Positions 52,903 through 64,000 of a DNA stretch of 64,000 nt are shown here, piece by piece (within the stretch, counting starts at the first letter, position 1; each line of letters opens with the position of its first letter). This stretch comes from Gymnogyps californianus (lineage: Eukaryota; Chordata; Aves; Accipitriformes; Cathartidae), in NCBI RefSeq assembly GCF_018139145.2, contig NC_059486.1, forward strand, positions 9,424,001 through 9,488,000. Reading direction: 5' to 3'. Made by a program: the position numbers and the translations under genes. A model generated the notes under the pieces. It had not been told where the DNA came from. It saw only the letters and a list, made by a program, of their open reading frames with translations, and did not search any database.

Positions 52903-52955
52903 CTTCTTCTAATTCTTCTTCTTCTTTTTTTTTTTTTTTTTTTCCTTTTTCTCAG
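52903..52955 (+). promoter_or_regulatory. GALNT9: Unusually long pyrimidine tract and acceptor of the last exon
   Basis: A TTC/CTT-rich stretch leads into a run of 19 T at 52925-52943 and then TTTTTCTCAG. It is almost free of purines for about 50 bases before AG at 52954-52955. Such a tract is a strong binding site for U2AF and for polypyrimidine-tract binding proteins, and the T run may vary in length. Confidence 0.7.
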
Positions 52956-53102
52956 AATGGTCCCATCATCAGCAGAGACACTGGCCGTTGTCTAGAAGTG
53001 GAAATGTCAAAGGATGCAAATTTTGGGCTCAGATTAGTCGTACAAAGGTGCTCGGGGCAAAAATGGATGATTAGAAACTGGATAAAACATGGCCGACATT
53101 GA
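52956..53102 (+). CDS. GALNT9: GALNT9 last coding exon: third lectin repeat and stop codon
   Basis: This exon has 48 codons and ends in TGA at 53100-53102. It follows a very long T-rich tract and TTTTTCTCAG. It encodes NGPIISRDTGRCLEVEMSKD and then QRCSGQKWMIRNWIKHGRH. RCLE (Cys12), QRC (Cys32) and QKW (codons 35-37) are the CLE, QxC and QxW marks of the gamma repeat of the lectin domain. The short basic tail KHGRH is close to the known GALNT9 C terminus. No truncation or frameshift is seen. Codon use is AT-richer than in the preceding exon. Confidence 0.95.
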   Translation, partial: NGPIISRDTGRCLEVEMSKDANFGLRLVVQRCSGQKWMIRNWIKHGRH

Positions 53103-54770
53103 CTGCTGGGGCTGGGAAGCTGCCTCTCCTGCCGTTGTCCATTGCTCAGTGTGCCATACCTTGCAAGGCATTTGTCTTAAAGCAAATTAGTTTGAATAGG
53201 ACTTGGCTCTCAAGAGTCCTCCGTAGTTGGGCATTCAAAGGAAAAAAGAAGAAAAAGAGAACAGACACATACATGTCCTATTTGACTCTTCCTTGCTCCG
53301 GTAGATGACCTGGGAAGCTTAACAAGAGTTTTCTGTTGATTTGGAAATCTTGTGAAGATCAGAACAAACAGAAAAGTGGGTTCCTTAAGCTCTCCTAGAG
53401 TAATTAACAGACAGATGTTTCTATGATGAGTTCAAAGGAGAGATCCCAATACTGCCTCATAAAGAGAGTTCTCTGATGGGTAGCTTTTTAGCTTTAAGTT
53501 ATTGACTGGTGCACAACTCCTATGGTGAATAATCATGTGCCTTTTTATTGTACTTCGTATAAAAGGGGACTGGAAAAATCCTACCTTTTCAGCATGTCTG
53601 GTTCATTGTACTAAACAAGATGATCTGTAAATAACACTGGAAATATAATATAATATATGATAAATTTCAAGGTTGATTGTTTAGGAGTCTCTATTTCTAG
53701 AAGAGACTGTTCCGCAAATGTTTACAGGTGGTTCTCAACCTTCAAGCTGCTAAAAAGCAGCATTTTAGAAACCTCTTCTAGTTAGACACAGGTCAATGTT
53801 GAATAGGTAAAATAGCCACATGCTCCATTATATTGCCACATTTTACATTTCTTGGCTGTAAAGGCATCACAGTATAGCACTTGCATATTTAACTCTTTCG
53901 AGGCAGTACATGTCGTAGTAGATGGATGAATTTCTAGAGGCCCCAGTTGGCCCACAAGCCCTGAGTGTGTCAGTGCGAGGTTCCCATCCTGCAGTGCTGT
54001 GCATGCAGGTGCACTGTTGTGTTGCTCCAGAAGCTGCCTGGAAGCTGGACACTCATTACTTCTGACAATCAGTTGACTGACTTAGGTGCCATCTGTGGAA
54101 TTTAACAACTTGAATCTTCCATTTTGTTACCCATCCTGTGAAAATGTCAAATGTGAGCAAATACGCTTTGTGAGCACTGTCTAGACAAATTTCCTGAACA
54201 AACCAACAGTCTTTTCAGTATTTGAAAAACCAACAAAAAGCTAGTGATAAGAGGCCAAATTAGGCAGCATATATAAATACTGTTACTCTGAAATATAAAT
54301 ATTTTACTGTAGGTGACCCATTGACAGCATCTTTGTGAACCTGAATTTAATGTATCCAGTGGTTCCTGCAGTATCTGTGCACAAGTAGCCACAGCAATGA
54401 CAAGGCCTTATCCAGAAGGCTGTCAAAGCTGATGACCACTGTCAATGTCAGCAGGCTTTGGATGTGTGTCCATGGCAGACAGCTTTTCATTACAGAAGAT
54501 TCAGTCATACTGAAGGAGAGACAGAGATGGTATCTGTTAACTTCACTGTTTAATATTTTAGAGTAATTTTTAAAAAAAAATTTGTTTTGTTTTAGTGAGC
54601 CAGGAAAATAGGTAATTGCAGACACTGCGGTACCATGAATCTTGGTGATCTGTTTCTTGAAGAGCTTTTGCCATTCCTATTCCAAGGCATGCTGAACAAA
54701 ATAGAATGGAAACAAAGTTAATTTTTCAAGGGCATGATATGTAATAAAATATTTACTTTTAACATGCAAA
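53103..54770 (+). other. GALNT9: Presumed 3' UTR of GALNT9
   Basis: The first canonical AATAAA I noticed after the stop is at 54743-54748, about 1.64 kb downstream. It is followed by a T- and GT-rich segment (CTTGTCAACTCTTGGTTGG at about 54783-54801) suited to cleavage-factor binding. A second AATAAA is at 55072-55077. No coding exon is seen. The end of the transcript is inferred from these signals only. Confidence 0.45.
54743..54748 (+). terminator. Candidate GALNT9 poly(A) signal AATAAA
   Basis: A canonical hexamer in GTAATAAAATA is followed within about 60 bp by a GT-rich element. It is the nearest canonical signal that I saw after the stop codon at 53102. Nearer variant hexamers such as AATATA near 53643 could also be used. 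Confidence 0.4.
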
Positions 54771-57700
54771 ATCCATCAGTTCTTGTCAACTCTTGGTTGG
54801 TATCTAGAGAGCATATCACTGTATTTTGCCCCAATTTTATTTTTGAAACAGAGTGTACAAGTTCTAATACAAAGCCAATTCTCCTGGAGTTTGTTTGTAG
54901 CTAACTGCTGATCTTTATGTCACATGGATCAGGTTATACATGAACATATACAAAAGAAAAATTCTGGGTGAGATTCTAAATATAAAAATGCTTAAAATTC
55001 TGTGTTTATGGTTAGTTGAACACAACCTCTTGAACAGTGTAATAAGACCTGCAGGGAGAGGTAGCATCTTTAATAAATCAAGCAATACAGTAAAAAATCA
55101 TGGACAAGCTCAGTATTCAAGCCTTCCTGCAGGTCTTAAACAGGTAGGAAGCTTCAGGGTAAATATAGATTGGGAACAGTTGTCCTGCATTTAACCTCCT
55201 TATGTTAACCTATTAGACAATTTAAAAGGACAGTTACCATCTGCGGAGCAGGTGTTGAACGCTTTGTACAGGAGTTCTATTTGGAAGTGACTTTTCATCT
55301 CCTCTCCAGATACAATTTCTCCCTTTTAAATTCTATGAAAGCTGTGCTCTTCTTTTGTTTACTCTGATGGAGTTTCACTCCTTGAAATATTTGGCCGAGG
55401 GAGGCGAGAAGGCAAAAGAAGGGAAAGACAGTTTTACCAGGTGGGCTTTTTGGGGAGTAACATCACAGGTCATTCACACCATTTGTAGTCTTTCCAATGA
55501 GTCAGTGCTAATTATTTTATATGAAGATGGCTGGAAGTTGAAAGTAATTATATATCAGTGTGACTACTAAATGCCTAACTATTAGAGTATAAAGTTACTC
55601 TACTGAACAGAAGCAAATATGCTACATGTGCTTTTTTTTGCCTTTTTTTTGCCTTTTTTTTTTTTTTCCCTTGTCTTGAATTGCCAATCTACACTTGATC
55701 CTTGGTTAGCAATGGGCCAGCAAGTCTTTCAAATCCTGGGTAAATGAAAAAGGAGGGCTGAATATTTGGAGAAATACCAGGTTTTAAATTTACTATCCTA
55801 AAAGGAGCGTTGCATTTGCGGTTTAGGAGCTTTGAAGCTGAGAAGACCTGATAGATCTGCGTTTACTGGCAAAGATTTCAGGCAAGCATGACAACCCTTC
55901 TCTATGACACCACCAGCATGAATGTGAATTGGTTGTCCTAGAATTTTGCTACTGCACGTTTTCAGTGCCCAGCGCAAAGCATGTGAATGCGGCCACACCG
56001 TCTAGCTGAGAGTGGTCAGTCCTGGCACGCTTTGAGTGCGGAGGCCACAGACTGCAGAAGGCTTGCAAGAACCAGACTTTCAGTGTAAGAAAGGAAGCAG
56101 ATTTTTGTGATAGATAAATGGCTTTGAGATTTACAGAATAGTATAAAAGAATTCAAATAACTCTTAAAGGTGGAGTTGGTATTTTCTGTGATTGTCATTT
56201 TTTTAAGATGTACTGAAACAATTTCTTATATTTGAAAAACACATCTGTTGGATTATTTTTACTTTAGTCTTTATCTGTATGAACCACTGCTTTGGCTGTG
56301 GTATTAACATGTTGACTCTGCATGTGAGAGAGTCTTAAATATTCTCTCATAAAAGGAATAATAATAAAAAAAGCCTTGAGCATTATCTGTTTTAACCAAA
56401 GTCTATGGATCTCTTGACAGTATTTCACCCCGTAGTATAATCTGAAGTCTTGCTTAATGTTGTTTCAAATTTTCAGTCTTGTTTCCCACAGTGCAGCAGT
56501 CCAGATATTATGAAAAGTATTTAATATAGCGTAATATGCCTTGTAGAGAAAATTCAGATCAAAATCTTCAATTGCTATTTTGTTTGATTTAGGAGATTAT
56601 GGAGTTAAATACTAGGTCCTAGGACAGAAGACTAGAAGGTGAGAAAGAACATCAAGTCTAGTACACTGTTGTCAAAGGCAAACCAGTAAAAAAAAAAAAC
56701 ACCTTTTGTAAGCACGTCAAGATCCCTAAAAATTAGTTTGAGTCCTGTGGGGGAAAAAAGCCCTTTCTTCTTTGAGAGCTATAAACTATTTTCCAAGCTG
56801 AATTTATTCTTGGCTTGATTAAAGCCATTTGTTCCTCAGCCAAAATTGTCCTCTAGCTTTATTGGTTCACTGGTTCCTGAGGCACACTAACCTCCACTGG
56901 AAAGCAACTAAGAGAAAGAAGAGCTAAAAAAGGTGGTGTTGAAGGACCCAGTGGATTCCCCTGCAGTTACATAAAGATCTATATTGTGCTCATCCATGAG
57001 GCATGAGAACTCTTCAGGACTGTTCCACATCCAAAAAGCTAAACTCTGGTTCCATAGAAGTGATCTAAGACAAAAATATGGAAACAAAGAACAGGTCTTC
57101 GTACATATTCTGAAAGCGTGGAACTATCTTATCTCATTTCAACGAATAATTTGGGGCTTGGTGTGTCTGAAGATCAGGCCTTTGCAGTCCTTTGTTTATA
57201 TTTCTTTTTGTCAGCCTGCTCCTTTTTAAAAACCGTGGTCTAGTAGATGAAAACCTCACTTGCCATGTGACAAGGGGTGTAATCTATCTGACACAGGACA
57301 GCTGCAATTTTAAATACTTAAGCCAGAGCTAATAAGATTTAATGAAACAGCACCAGTCCTAATCTGTTCTTTAGATCAATTACACAGCATGTAATTCCTT
57401 CAGTATCCAGTATTCATTTGAAATGGTTCATTAACAGCCATAGTAAAGCACATATTGGTCTGTTTCGGGACCCAATGAGTTGGGTTGTAAGAACTTTAAT
57501 AGAAGCTGGAGTTCAGAGGGAGTTTGGCATATTATTATTCTGTTAGGACACAGAATTGTCCTTTGGTTTTTCTCATGAAAGGCTTTGGGAGGAAGAACAA
57601 CTGTCAGAATTCACTTAATTGAAAATGTTTCTAGCAATGATGTTCCAGTTTTGTCTGCTGCTATTTTGACTGCCTGCTTCCTATTGCTTATCAAAGTCGA

Positions 57701-60700
57701 TCGTGAGATCATACCACAGATAAAAGATGGTATCGCAAATTAGAAGAACGAGCTAACAAGCTGGATAGAAACCAAGGAATGATCAGGTCTTCACATGTCT
57801 CTAGATCTGGATGCCACCAAAGTAAACTTAATATTATGTTCTCTCTGGAAAGAATCCCAAACTTAACACATTTTTGTATTGCTTAATCAGGAATATGTAT
57901 TCAAGAGACCACTGTAGTGTGTACCTCTAAATCTTATTTTGCAGATACAGCTTGATTTTTGTGTGTGTGTGTGACATTAGTGTACTTAAGGTGAGAGCTG
58001 TAATTACTGAATGCATGGAAAATACATTCATTGGCACCATGGTCTACTGAAATGTGTGCATCATGTATTTATAGCTTCCTGTGTGGTAACAAGGATATTC
58101 TTGAAATACTAATGCAGAGTGCATTCTGCTAGAGGTGGAGTCTGCTTACCTAGTGAACTAAGGGAACTCGAAGAGTAAATACTGAAATTATATAGTTAAT
58201 AATTCTCAGTGAATTTGGCACAAAATGCATCAATATTTAAATATTCTAAAGAATGTACTGAATTAGCTTCAGGTTCTCTCTTAACAATCTCCCTGCTTTA
58301 CTCTGATAACTGTTGAAAATACCTTGTCCCTGTAAAGATCTGCGATGCTCGTGCTGTGTGAAGACTTTAGCTGTGTCTTTACAATGCCCTAGCCATCAAT
58401 GGCATACGAAAAAGAGATGTACAGTGACCTCTTTAGTACATTGTAATGGATTTTAGAATGGTTTCACAAAATACATTGACTTATATTACAAAAGCATTAA
58501 TGATATGTAACTAAAGGTGTTGAGTTCATGGGTTGCCCTAAGTAAAAACAGTGTTTTCTTTGGCCAAGAATATTTACTTATAAATACTCCAGTGAAGCAA
58601 TATACGGCAACCTGATTGTGAAGAACAGAATTTCTGAATCAAGCGCATTCTTTAAAGACGTATAGCAGCACTTAGTACTTTTCATAGGGTTACAGTTTTC
58701 TATTGGCCATCAACAAGTATTGCGCAGTTTTCAAACTCTTTGTAATAAGTTTAATTTAAAAAAAATAATGCAGCAACTAGAATGCAAGTTGTGACTGCAA
58801 ATAATTTTTCATTATGTGGCACATCATCAAATCAATTTGTATTTACACTTGAAAAGTTAATAAATTACTATGCATTTTACTGCTGACATGAGCTGCATTT
58901 TTTTATCATTGTACCTTTCGACACCTTGTATTAAAATTCAAAGTTGTCACACAAAGGAAAACTAGAAAAGCAAAGTATACATGCATTTTAAAATTTAAAT
59001 TGCACGTAATCTGTTCTGAAAGGTAGTCAGCCCATTTTTGAGATGAGCACAGCACACTTTGCAGCAGATTGCAAGCTGTTCTAAAGCGGACGAGCTCTGT
59101 GCATGTCAGAGGAGACGCATCACCACACACTCATTAGAGACTTGGCCCCTGAGAGTGCACATCCAAAACGAGACCGATAACAGCACAGACTACGATTGCA
59201 CTGTGACTGTCGGACCTGAGGGGAGGCTTGTCTCGCCATCCCAGTGCAAAGACACACTTGCGTAACGCTTGCAGGTACCAATCCACACAGCAATACAAGC
59301 TCTGGTCTTGTATGGTCCCGCAGGACTAGTAAGTGCTCCACAAGAAGCATTCAAACATAGATTTAAAAAATCCTCATAAAAAAATTCTGACCTTGCAATC
59401 ACCATTCCTGGAATCATTGAACCATGGGGAAAAACAGGCTATCGAACCACAGCCAGGAAGTTGGTGATGAAAGTGTTCCCTTTCTAGGAGTTTTGCATTG
59501 GAGCTATGTTTTAGTAATTCAAATGCGTAAGAGCACAACTGATCTGTCGTTGATGTGTTACTGTTCTAAAGAACGCAACCAAAGAAACAGAACAACTTCT
59601 ACTTCCCAAATTGCCTAGTTAATACAAAGGACTGAAGGATATCCCCCACCCTGTGACCTGACCTATATCAACAGAGAGGACAGATCTGCAGACGATATAA
59701 AATGTCATTGCTCTGCCGCAGCCAAGGAAGTTGTGGGAACTATAGTAATTTATACCATCTATAGACCTGGTTTGTTGCAACTGATGATATTGCTATTGAC
59801 TTGATTTTTTTTTCTGCCTCCAAAGTCACTTTTATCTGCCCAAAGGCAATAGAAAGGGGATATGAAGTGCTTATGAACTCCCTTCTATACTGTCATACTT
59901 CCACCAGAAGTCTACACAGCCCAGCACCTCATCACTGAAAACAGTCAATAACTGATGTTTAGAAGAATGAAATAGGAGACGGGGAAAATGTAGAATGATC
60001 CTTTCATCATATATCTTCCCCCTAATTTCAAAAGGTAAGGACTTCCCAAGCCAGAGGCTATACACACCAACCCAACCATTAGACTTAATAACTACTGTGG
60101 GCCTGTATGTATCTAATCCACTTATACCTCTGGATGTCACAACGTCCTGTTGTAATAAATAGCACAATTGCTGTGAGTCAGTATCTGCTTTTCATTCCAT
60201 AGGATGCCCTGTAGTTCTCTTATTGTGAAAAACTGTGAATAACTCCTGCCAACTCTTTTTTAACACCATTCTTAGTTTGACCTCTGTCATCCTCTTTTAA
60301 AATATATTTCAGAACTGATTGAGTGTCATGCTTTTTTTGTATTGCTAGCAAACAACTTTGTAGAAGTGCAAGCAGATGCTCTGTGTCATATATTGGATTG
60401 GGTGATAGCACGGTGAGAACTGATCGGGTTCTTGAACTGCTCAGCAGTATAAAACATACATTACTGGCTTTAACATTGATTTTGGTTCTCAGCCAGACTG
60501 TTTCTCCTCTGTTAGCATGTATGCACAAAGTTTGCAATTTGTGATCAAAGAGCACAGAGCATCTGAGAGGATCTGACACCTTCTTTCATTCTGCTAGGAA
60601 GAACTCCCTGCCCTGCTCCTCGTGCTAGGAGGAGGCTGTAGGGCCCACCCATGGGTTACAGTTGTGTGACCGGACTGGGGCATGCTTCCATGTTCCTGAC

Positions 60701-63700
60701 TCTCTTGCACAGCTCTGGTTCAGCTGAATTAACTGCAGACCTGAGTGCACAAGCTTTCTCCTTCCTGATTTCTACAAGGACAGTGGCTGTGTAAGTCGAA
60801 GGGCAGCTGTTAAGCGAGTCCCTGATTTACCCAGAGGAAGTAGGGTTGGCTGTAGTCTTCAGGTGGGCAACAATACAGCCAGCCTCAGAAGGAATAGTCT
60901 GACACAGCCTTGGCACATTTAGCTCCATCTCTGGGATCAGTTTTTTTCGGGGTGAGGCATTTCTTTGTAAATCCACACTGAGGACTCTGTGTAGAAACAC
61001 TGCTCTGTTCTTGCCGAGGTCTTCTGTGGACTTAATTTCCTATTATAATCAAGCCAGCATTTCTTGGAAGGAGAAATGTCACCTTTAAAGATACCATATG
61101 CTTGCTAGAATGAATGTTCTGTGAATAATATCCAGCAAAATTAGGTTCATATAAATATTTTGTCGGCAGTTCTGCATCTGACAACATTTGTACTGCAGAA
61201 GTGATCCTAAGTCTCAGATTTTTCAGTGTGAAGAATGTATATCATGAATGTAGCCACCCCTCTTCTTTTTTTGATCAATAAATCTTCATTAATCAGCTGC
61301 GAATCACGATTATGTGCCTGTAACAGAGCACGAAGTAGCAGTGATAATGATTTTTCAGCCTATACATTGCTTGGTTGGTTTTTTGCTTTGTTTTGGCTAT
61401 CTGTTGTTACTGTAATGTAGTTGAGCACCTGTATTGATTAGACTTGCCTTTGCATCCTGACTGGTTATCTGGAATTTAAAACAAGAAAATAAGGACTGAG
61501 GTATTTTCCTGTCTGTAATGTTGAGGTAAAAGCAAACAAACAAACAAAACCTTTTTATGCTAGAATTTTTGAGACTTTCCTAACCTGTGAACAAAACCAA
61601 GAACTTATTTCAGTGCCTAAAACCAACTATAATCCTAAGCACCAGCAAAAAAACCTCAGCCCTTTTCATGCAAATTTAGCGCAACTTTTTTCTGGACTGC
61701 GTTCTTCTTACCATAAGCTCACCTTTACTGCTTAACCATATTGTCTGACTTTCTTTTTAGGCTCTTCTCACCTTCTTCTATCATCTTATTTCCCTAATGT
61801 AATTGTATAACTTATTTCAGTTGTGTTACTAATGTAGATGACCCGTATTGGAAAAAGGAGCCTTCTAACAAAAATAATTCTGTCATTTACAGAACTTAGG
61901 GGTAAAGGTGCGACCAGCAAAGTGATGTGACATTCATTAGACCATGTGTACAATTTTTAAGAGCCTATTATTTGTTTTAGAAAAGCCAAGCAAAACTTCC
62001 TAATGGCCTTTATCTTGCTGACAGTGGCGGCTGTAATGTGACTCCTTGGGTGGGCCCAGCTGGCAGAAAAAGTTCTTGAAGAAAAGGTTGTGTTTTAGTG
62101 TCGTAACTTGGAGTTATGGAAATGGGATGATAAGGGAAGGGCAAGGCGTATCAGGATTTCCTTGAACTGGAAAAGTGGGAGTTAAACATGAAAGACTGAG
62201 GTGCACTGTCCAACCTGGAAAGCATGAACTAACATGCAGCAATCACTGAGGGATAAGGCCCTGGGTTCTTTACATGAATAACTGAGCTTTAATAAAGAGA
62301 TTTTAATCAGGATTCAGGAAAGATTTTTCTGCTTTTGCAGTTCATTACAGTGAAATTTGTCTAATCTGTTGACAGAGCTCCAAAACACACACGGGTTGGT
62401 GCCGTGGTGTGTTAGCAGTGAAACATTTGCCAAAACCTATTTAAATTCTCAGTGTACTTCAAGTGTTGGCATTCTGTGCAGAAAATGGTGCCACCTATCA
62501 GCAAGGAGAAATTAAACAGCAAAATCATTTGTTTAAACTGAAAAAAATGCTATTTTCATTGCAAGGCTGACGGTTTTGTACTAAAAAGCAATTAGCAAGA
62601 TGTTCGGCCCGGTCAGGATGATTCTGGGTAAATGAGGTGCTGACCTGGCTGGCCACTCTCACACTGCAAGAGGAGGTCTAGGCTAGACAAACGCTGGATG
62701 TTCTCATCTTGCTGACCAAAGGGCAGAGAATTATGAGAAGAGAATCTGCATCAAGGGTGCAAAATGCAAGTCAAGCAGATAGCTGAGGTCCAACTCACTA
62801 AAGATAAGTAGGTAAATATTTTTGTGAATCTGAACCTAAATAACTTTGGATCCAGTTTTGCTCTTTTTACATGGCACAGGTCATTTTGAGTCACTCTTGG
62901 AAGCAGAGTGTAGGCTCATTAAAGTGACACAGGTATCTCGAAAATGTTTTTCCTTGTTCTTTGGAAAGGTACATTTTGAATGATTCTGCTGGAGTTTTTG
63001 TTTAAAATACTCAGAATACATCCTAGCATGTCCAAGCCATGTGTTTCCCTCACAGTCTCAAGCTATCATAATACCGAGGCCCAGGATACTGCATTGTGCC
63101 GCCGCCTTTTTCTGAACAGAAATGAAGTTCAAAGCTTCAGTGGGCTCCTGAGGGGCAGTGAGGGATTTGTGTTGTGTTCAGCCTTATCAGAAAAAAGTCA
63201 GGACACTTTTCATCTCTTAGGAGCCTGCTTTATGTTTTGATCCTGGAGCCAAAGCTCCTTTCTTAAATCTGAAACAGTTACGGAGACCCTTTTTGCTATC
63301 CATCAGGCCACAGTGACATAAGGCTGTTCTTCTTCTTTATACCAGTGCTTCACTAGGTTTAGTAGAAGGGGACTCTGTAACTATTAAATCTATTTAAAAC
63401 CTTACAATTCTAAGGCTTTTGAAACACTTTCTTAACTTCTTTGCCTGAGCACAAGGCAAAACAATGGACTTTTAGGGGTTTTTTTCTTTCTTTTCCTTTC
63501 GAAATGCGTTGATAAAGTGGCCAAAAAATTAGTCTGAGGTAAACGTACACAGCTTCATCATGTCTCACAAAATTGTTCTTTTGTACACCGGCAGAGGATT
63601 CATCCCAAACATGTATAAAAATGCTGGCTGCTTAGAAAAACAAGGCTCCTAATTAATTTGTGCCAGGCCTGAAGACTTCATGAAAATTTGGAGGTCTAAT

Positions 63701-64000
63701 GTGGTTATTGTGCTCACAAGGACCAGAAGGTATCAAGCAGACTTGGCAACTCACAGCACCTAAAACCTAAATACAGGTTTTAGGATTTGTTTTGTTTTTG
63801 TAAGCATGAGAATCAAAGAACTGTTGAAGTGGCAAGCATAGAAAGTAAGCTGGTGCTCATAATTTCTGTTTTGAAATGTACACTCCGGTTCCTTCAAGCA
63901 TTTCACAGTGAGAATTAAAATCTAAAGAAAGAGGCACAAAAGTAAACTATCAGAAGCCTGTCACAGTATCTGCAGAAATTTCTAAGTACCAATGTGACTC
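54771..64000. other. Apparently intergenic sequence downstream of GALNT9
   Basis: No exon, RNA gene or recent mobile element was recognised on either strand. The longest open frames (for example 60220-60579 on the minus strand, 119 codons) lack domains, splice context or biased codon use. The segment holds T-rich runs near 55630-55670, a short (GT)n run near 57960 and a short (AAAC)n run near 61530. In human, the genes beyond the 3' end of GALNT9 are NOC4L, DDX51 and EP400. No exon of these was recognised here. Confidence 0.5.

Larger units (their letters stand above)
52230..52955 (+). other. GALNT9: GALNT9 last intron
   Basis: This 726-bp phase-0 intron runs from GTATGGAAG to TTTTTCTCAG. 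Almost all of it is a decayed CTAG-rich repeat followed by a long pyrimidine tract, so it contains little ordinary sequence. Confidence 0.93.
37303..53102 (+). other. GALNT9: GALNT9 gene, 3' portion: last five coding exons and their introns
   Basis: Five exons with AG/GT boundaries, all phase 0, join into 244 codons and a stop. The product matches the C-terminal 40% of GALNT9, a type II Golgi membrane enzyme of the polypeptide GalNAc-transferase family, which starts mucin-type O-glycosylation by moving GalNAc from UDP-GalNAc to Ser/Thr. GALNT9 belongs to the GALNT8/9/17/18 subgroup, for which activity on standard peptides is weak or undetected; human expression is mainly in brain. Paralogue choice rests on the runs around [20 protein letters not shown] and KHGRH at the C terminus, which fit GALNT9 better than GALNT17 or GALNT18. 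The membrane anchor, stem and first part of the catalytic domain are not in the visible exons. The internal introns are 3442, 2693, 8204 and 726 bp. Confidence 0.93.

Noticed and set aside
59871..60579. Two minus-strand open frames as exons of a neighbouring gene such as NOC4L or DDX51
   Set aside because: The translations show no helicase or ribosome-biogenesis motifs and are interrupted without matching splice sites.

Overview
The window is vertebrate nuclear DNA, most likely from a bird. It is AT-rich, almost entirely non-coding, and contains one split gene with consensus GT-AG introns. A CR1 LINE 3' end of avian type lies at 24820-24988, and several decayed older repeats (two MIR-like SINEs and two palindromic relics) are still recognisable. 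There is no operon structure, phage or CRISPR.

The one gene I can support is the 3' part of GALNT9 on the + strand. GALNT9 is a polypeptide N-acetylgalactosaminyltransferase of the GALNT8/9/17/18 subgroup. Five phase-0 coding exons (37303-37488, 40931-41068, 43762-43857, 52062-52229, 52956-53102) join without a frame break into 244 codons plus a stop. They encode the end of the catalytic domain and the whole C-terminal ricin-type lectin domain, about residues 360-603 of a protein that is about 603 residues in human. The exons for the membrane anchor and the first part of the catalytic domain were not found and probably lie upstream of base 1.

Layout: 1-37302 is presumed GALNT9 intron with old repeats, a small CpG-rich block near 18120-18342, a 13-bp minisatellite at 32696-32770 and no exon I could recognise. 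From 37303 to 53102 are the five exons and four introns. The last intron holds a striking CTAG-rich decayed repeat, and the first internal intron holds an upstream acceptor-like site with an open 49-codon frame. From 53103 to about 54.8 kb is the presumed 3' UTR with a canonical poly(A) signal at 54743. The rest, to 64000, appears intergenic with no recognisable gene.

Most short open frames in the window look like chance frames. I found no clearly new biological system. The observations most worth checking are the CTAG-rich last intron, the possible truncating splice form before the second exon, the CpG-rich block ending in a donor-like site, and a perfect 11-bp dyad in the second intron.
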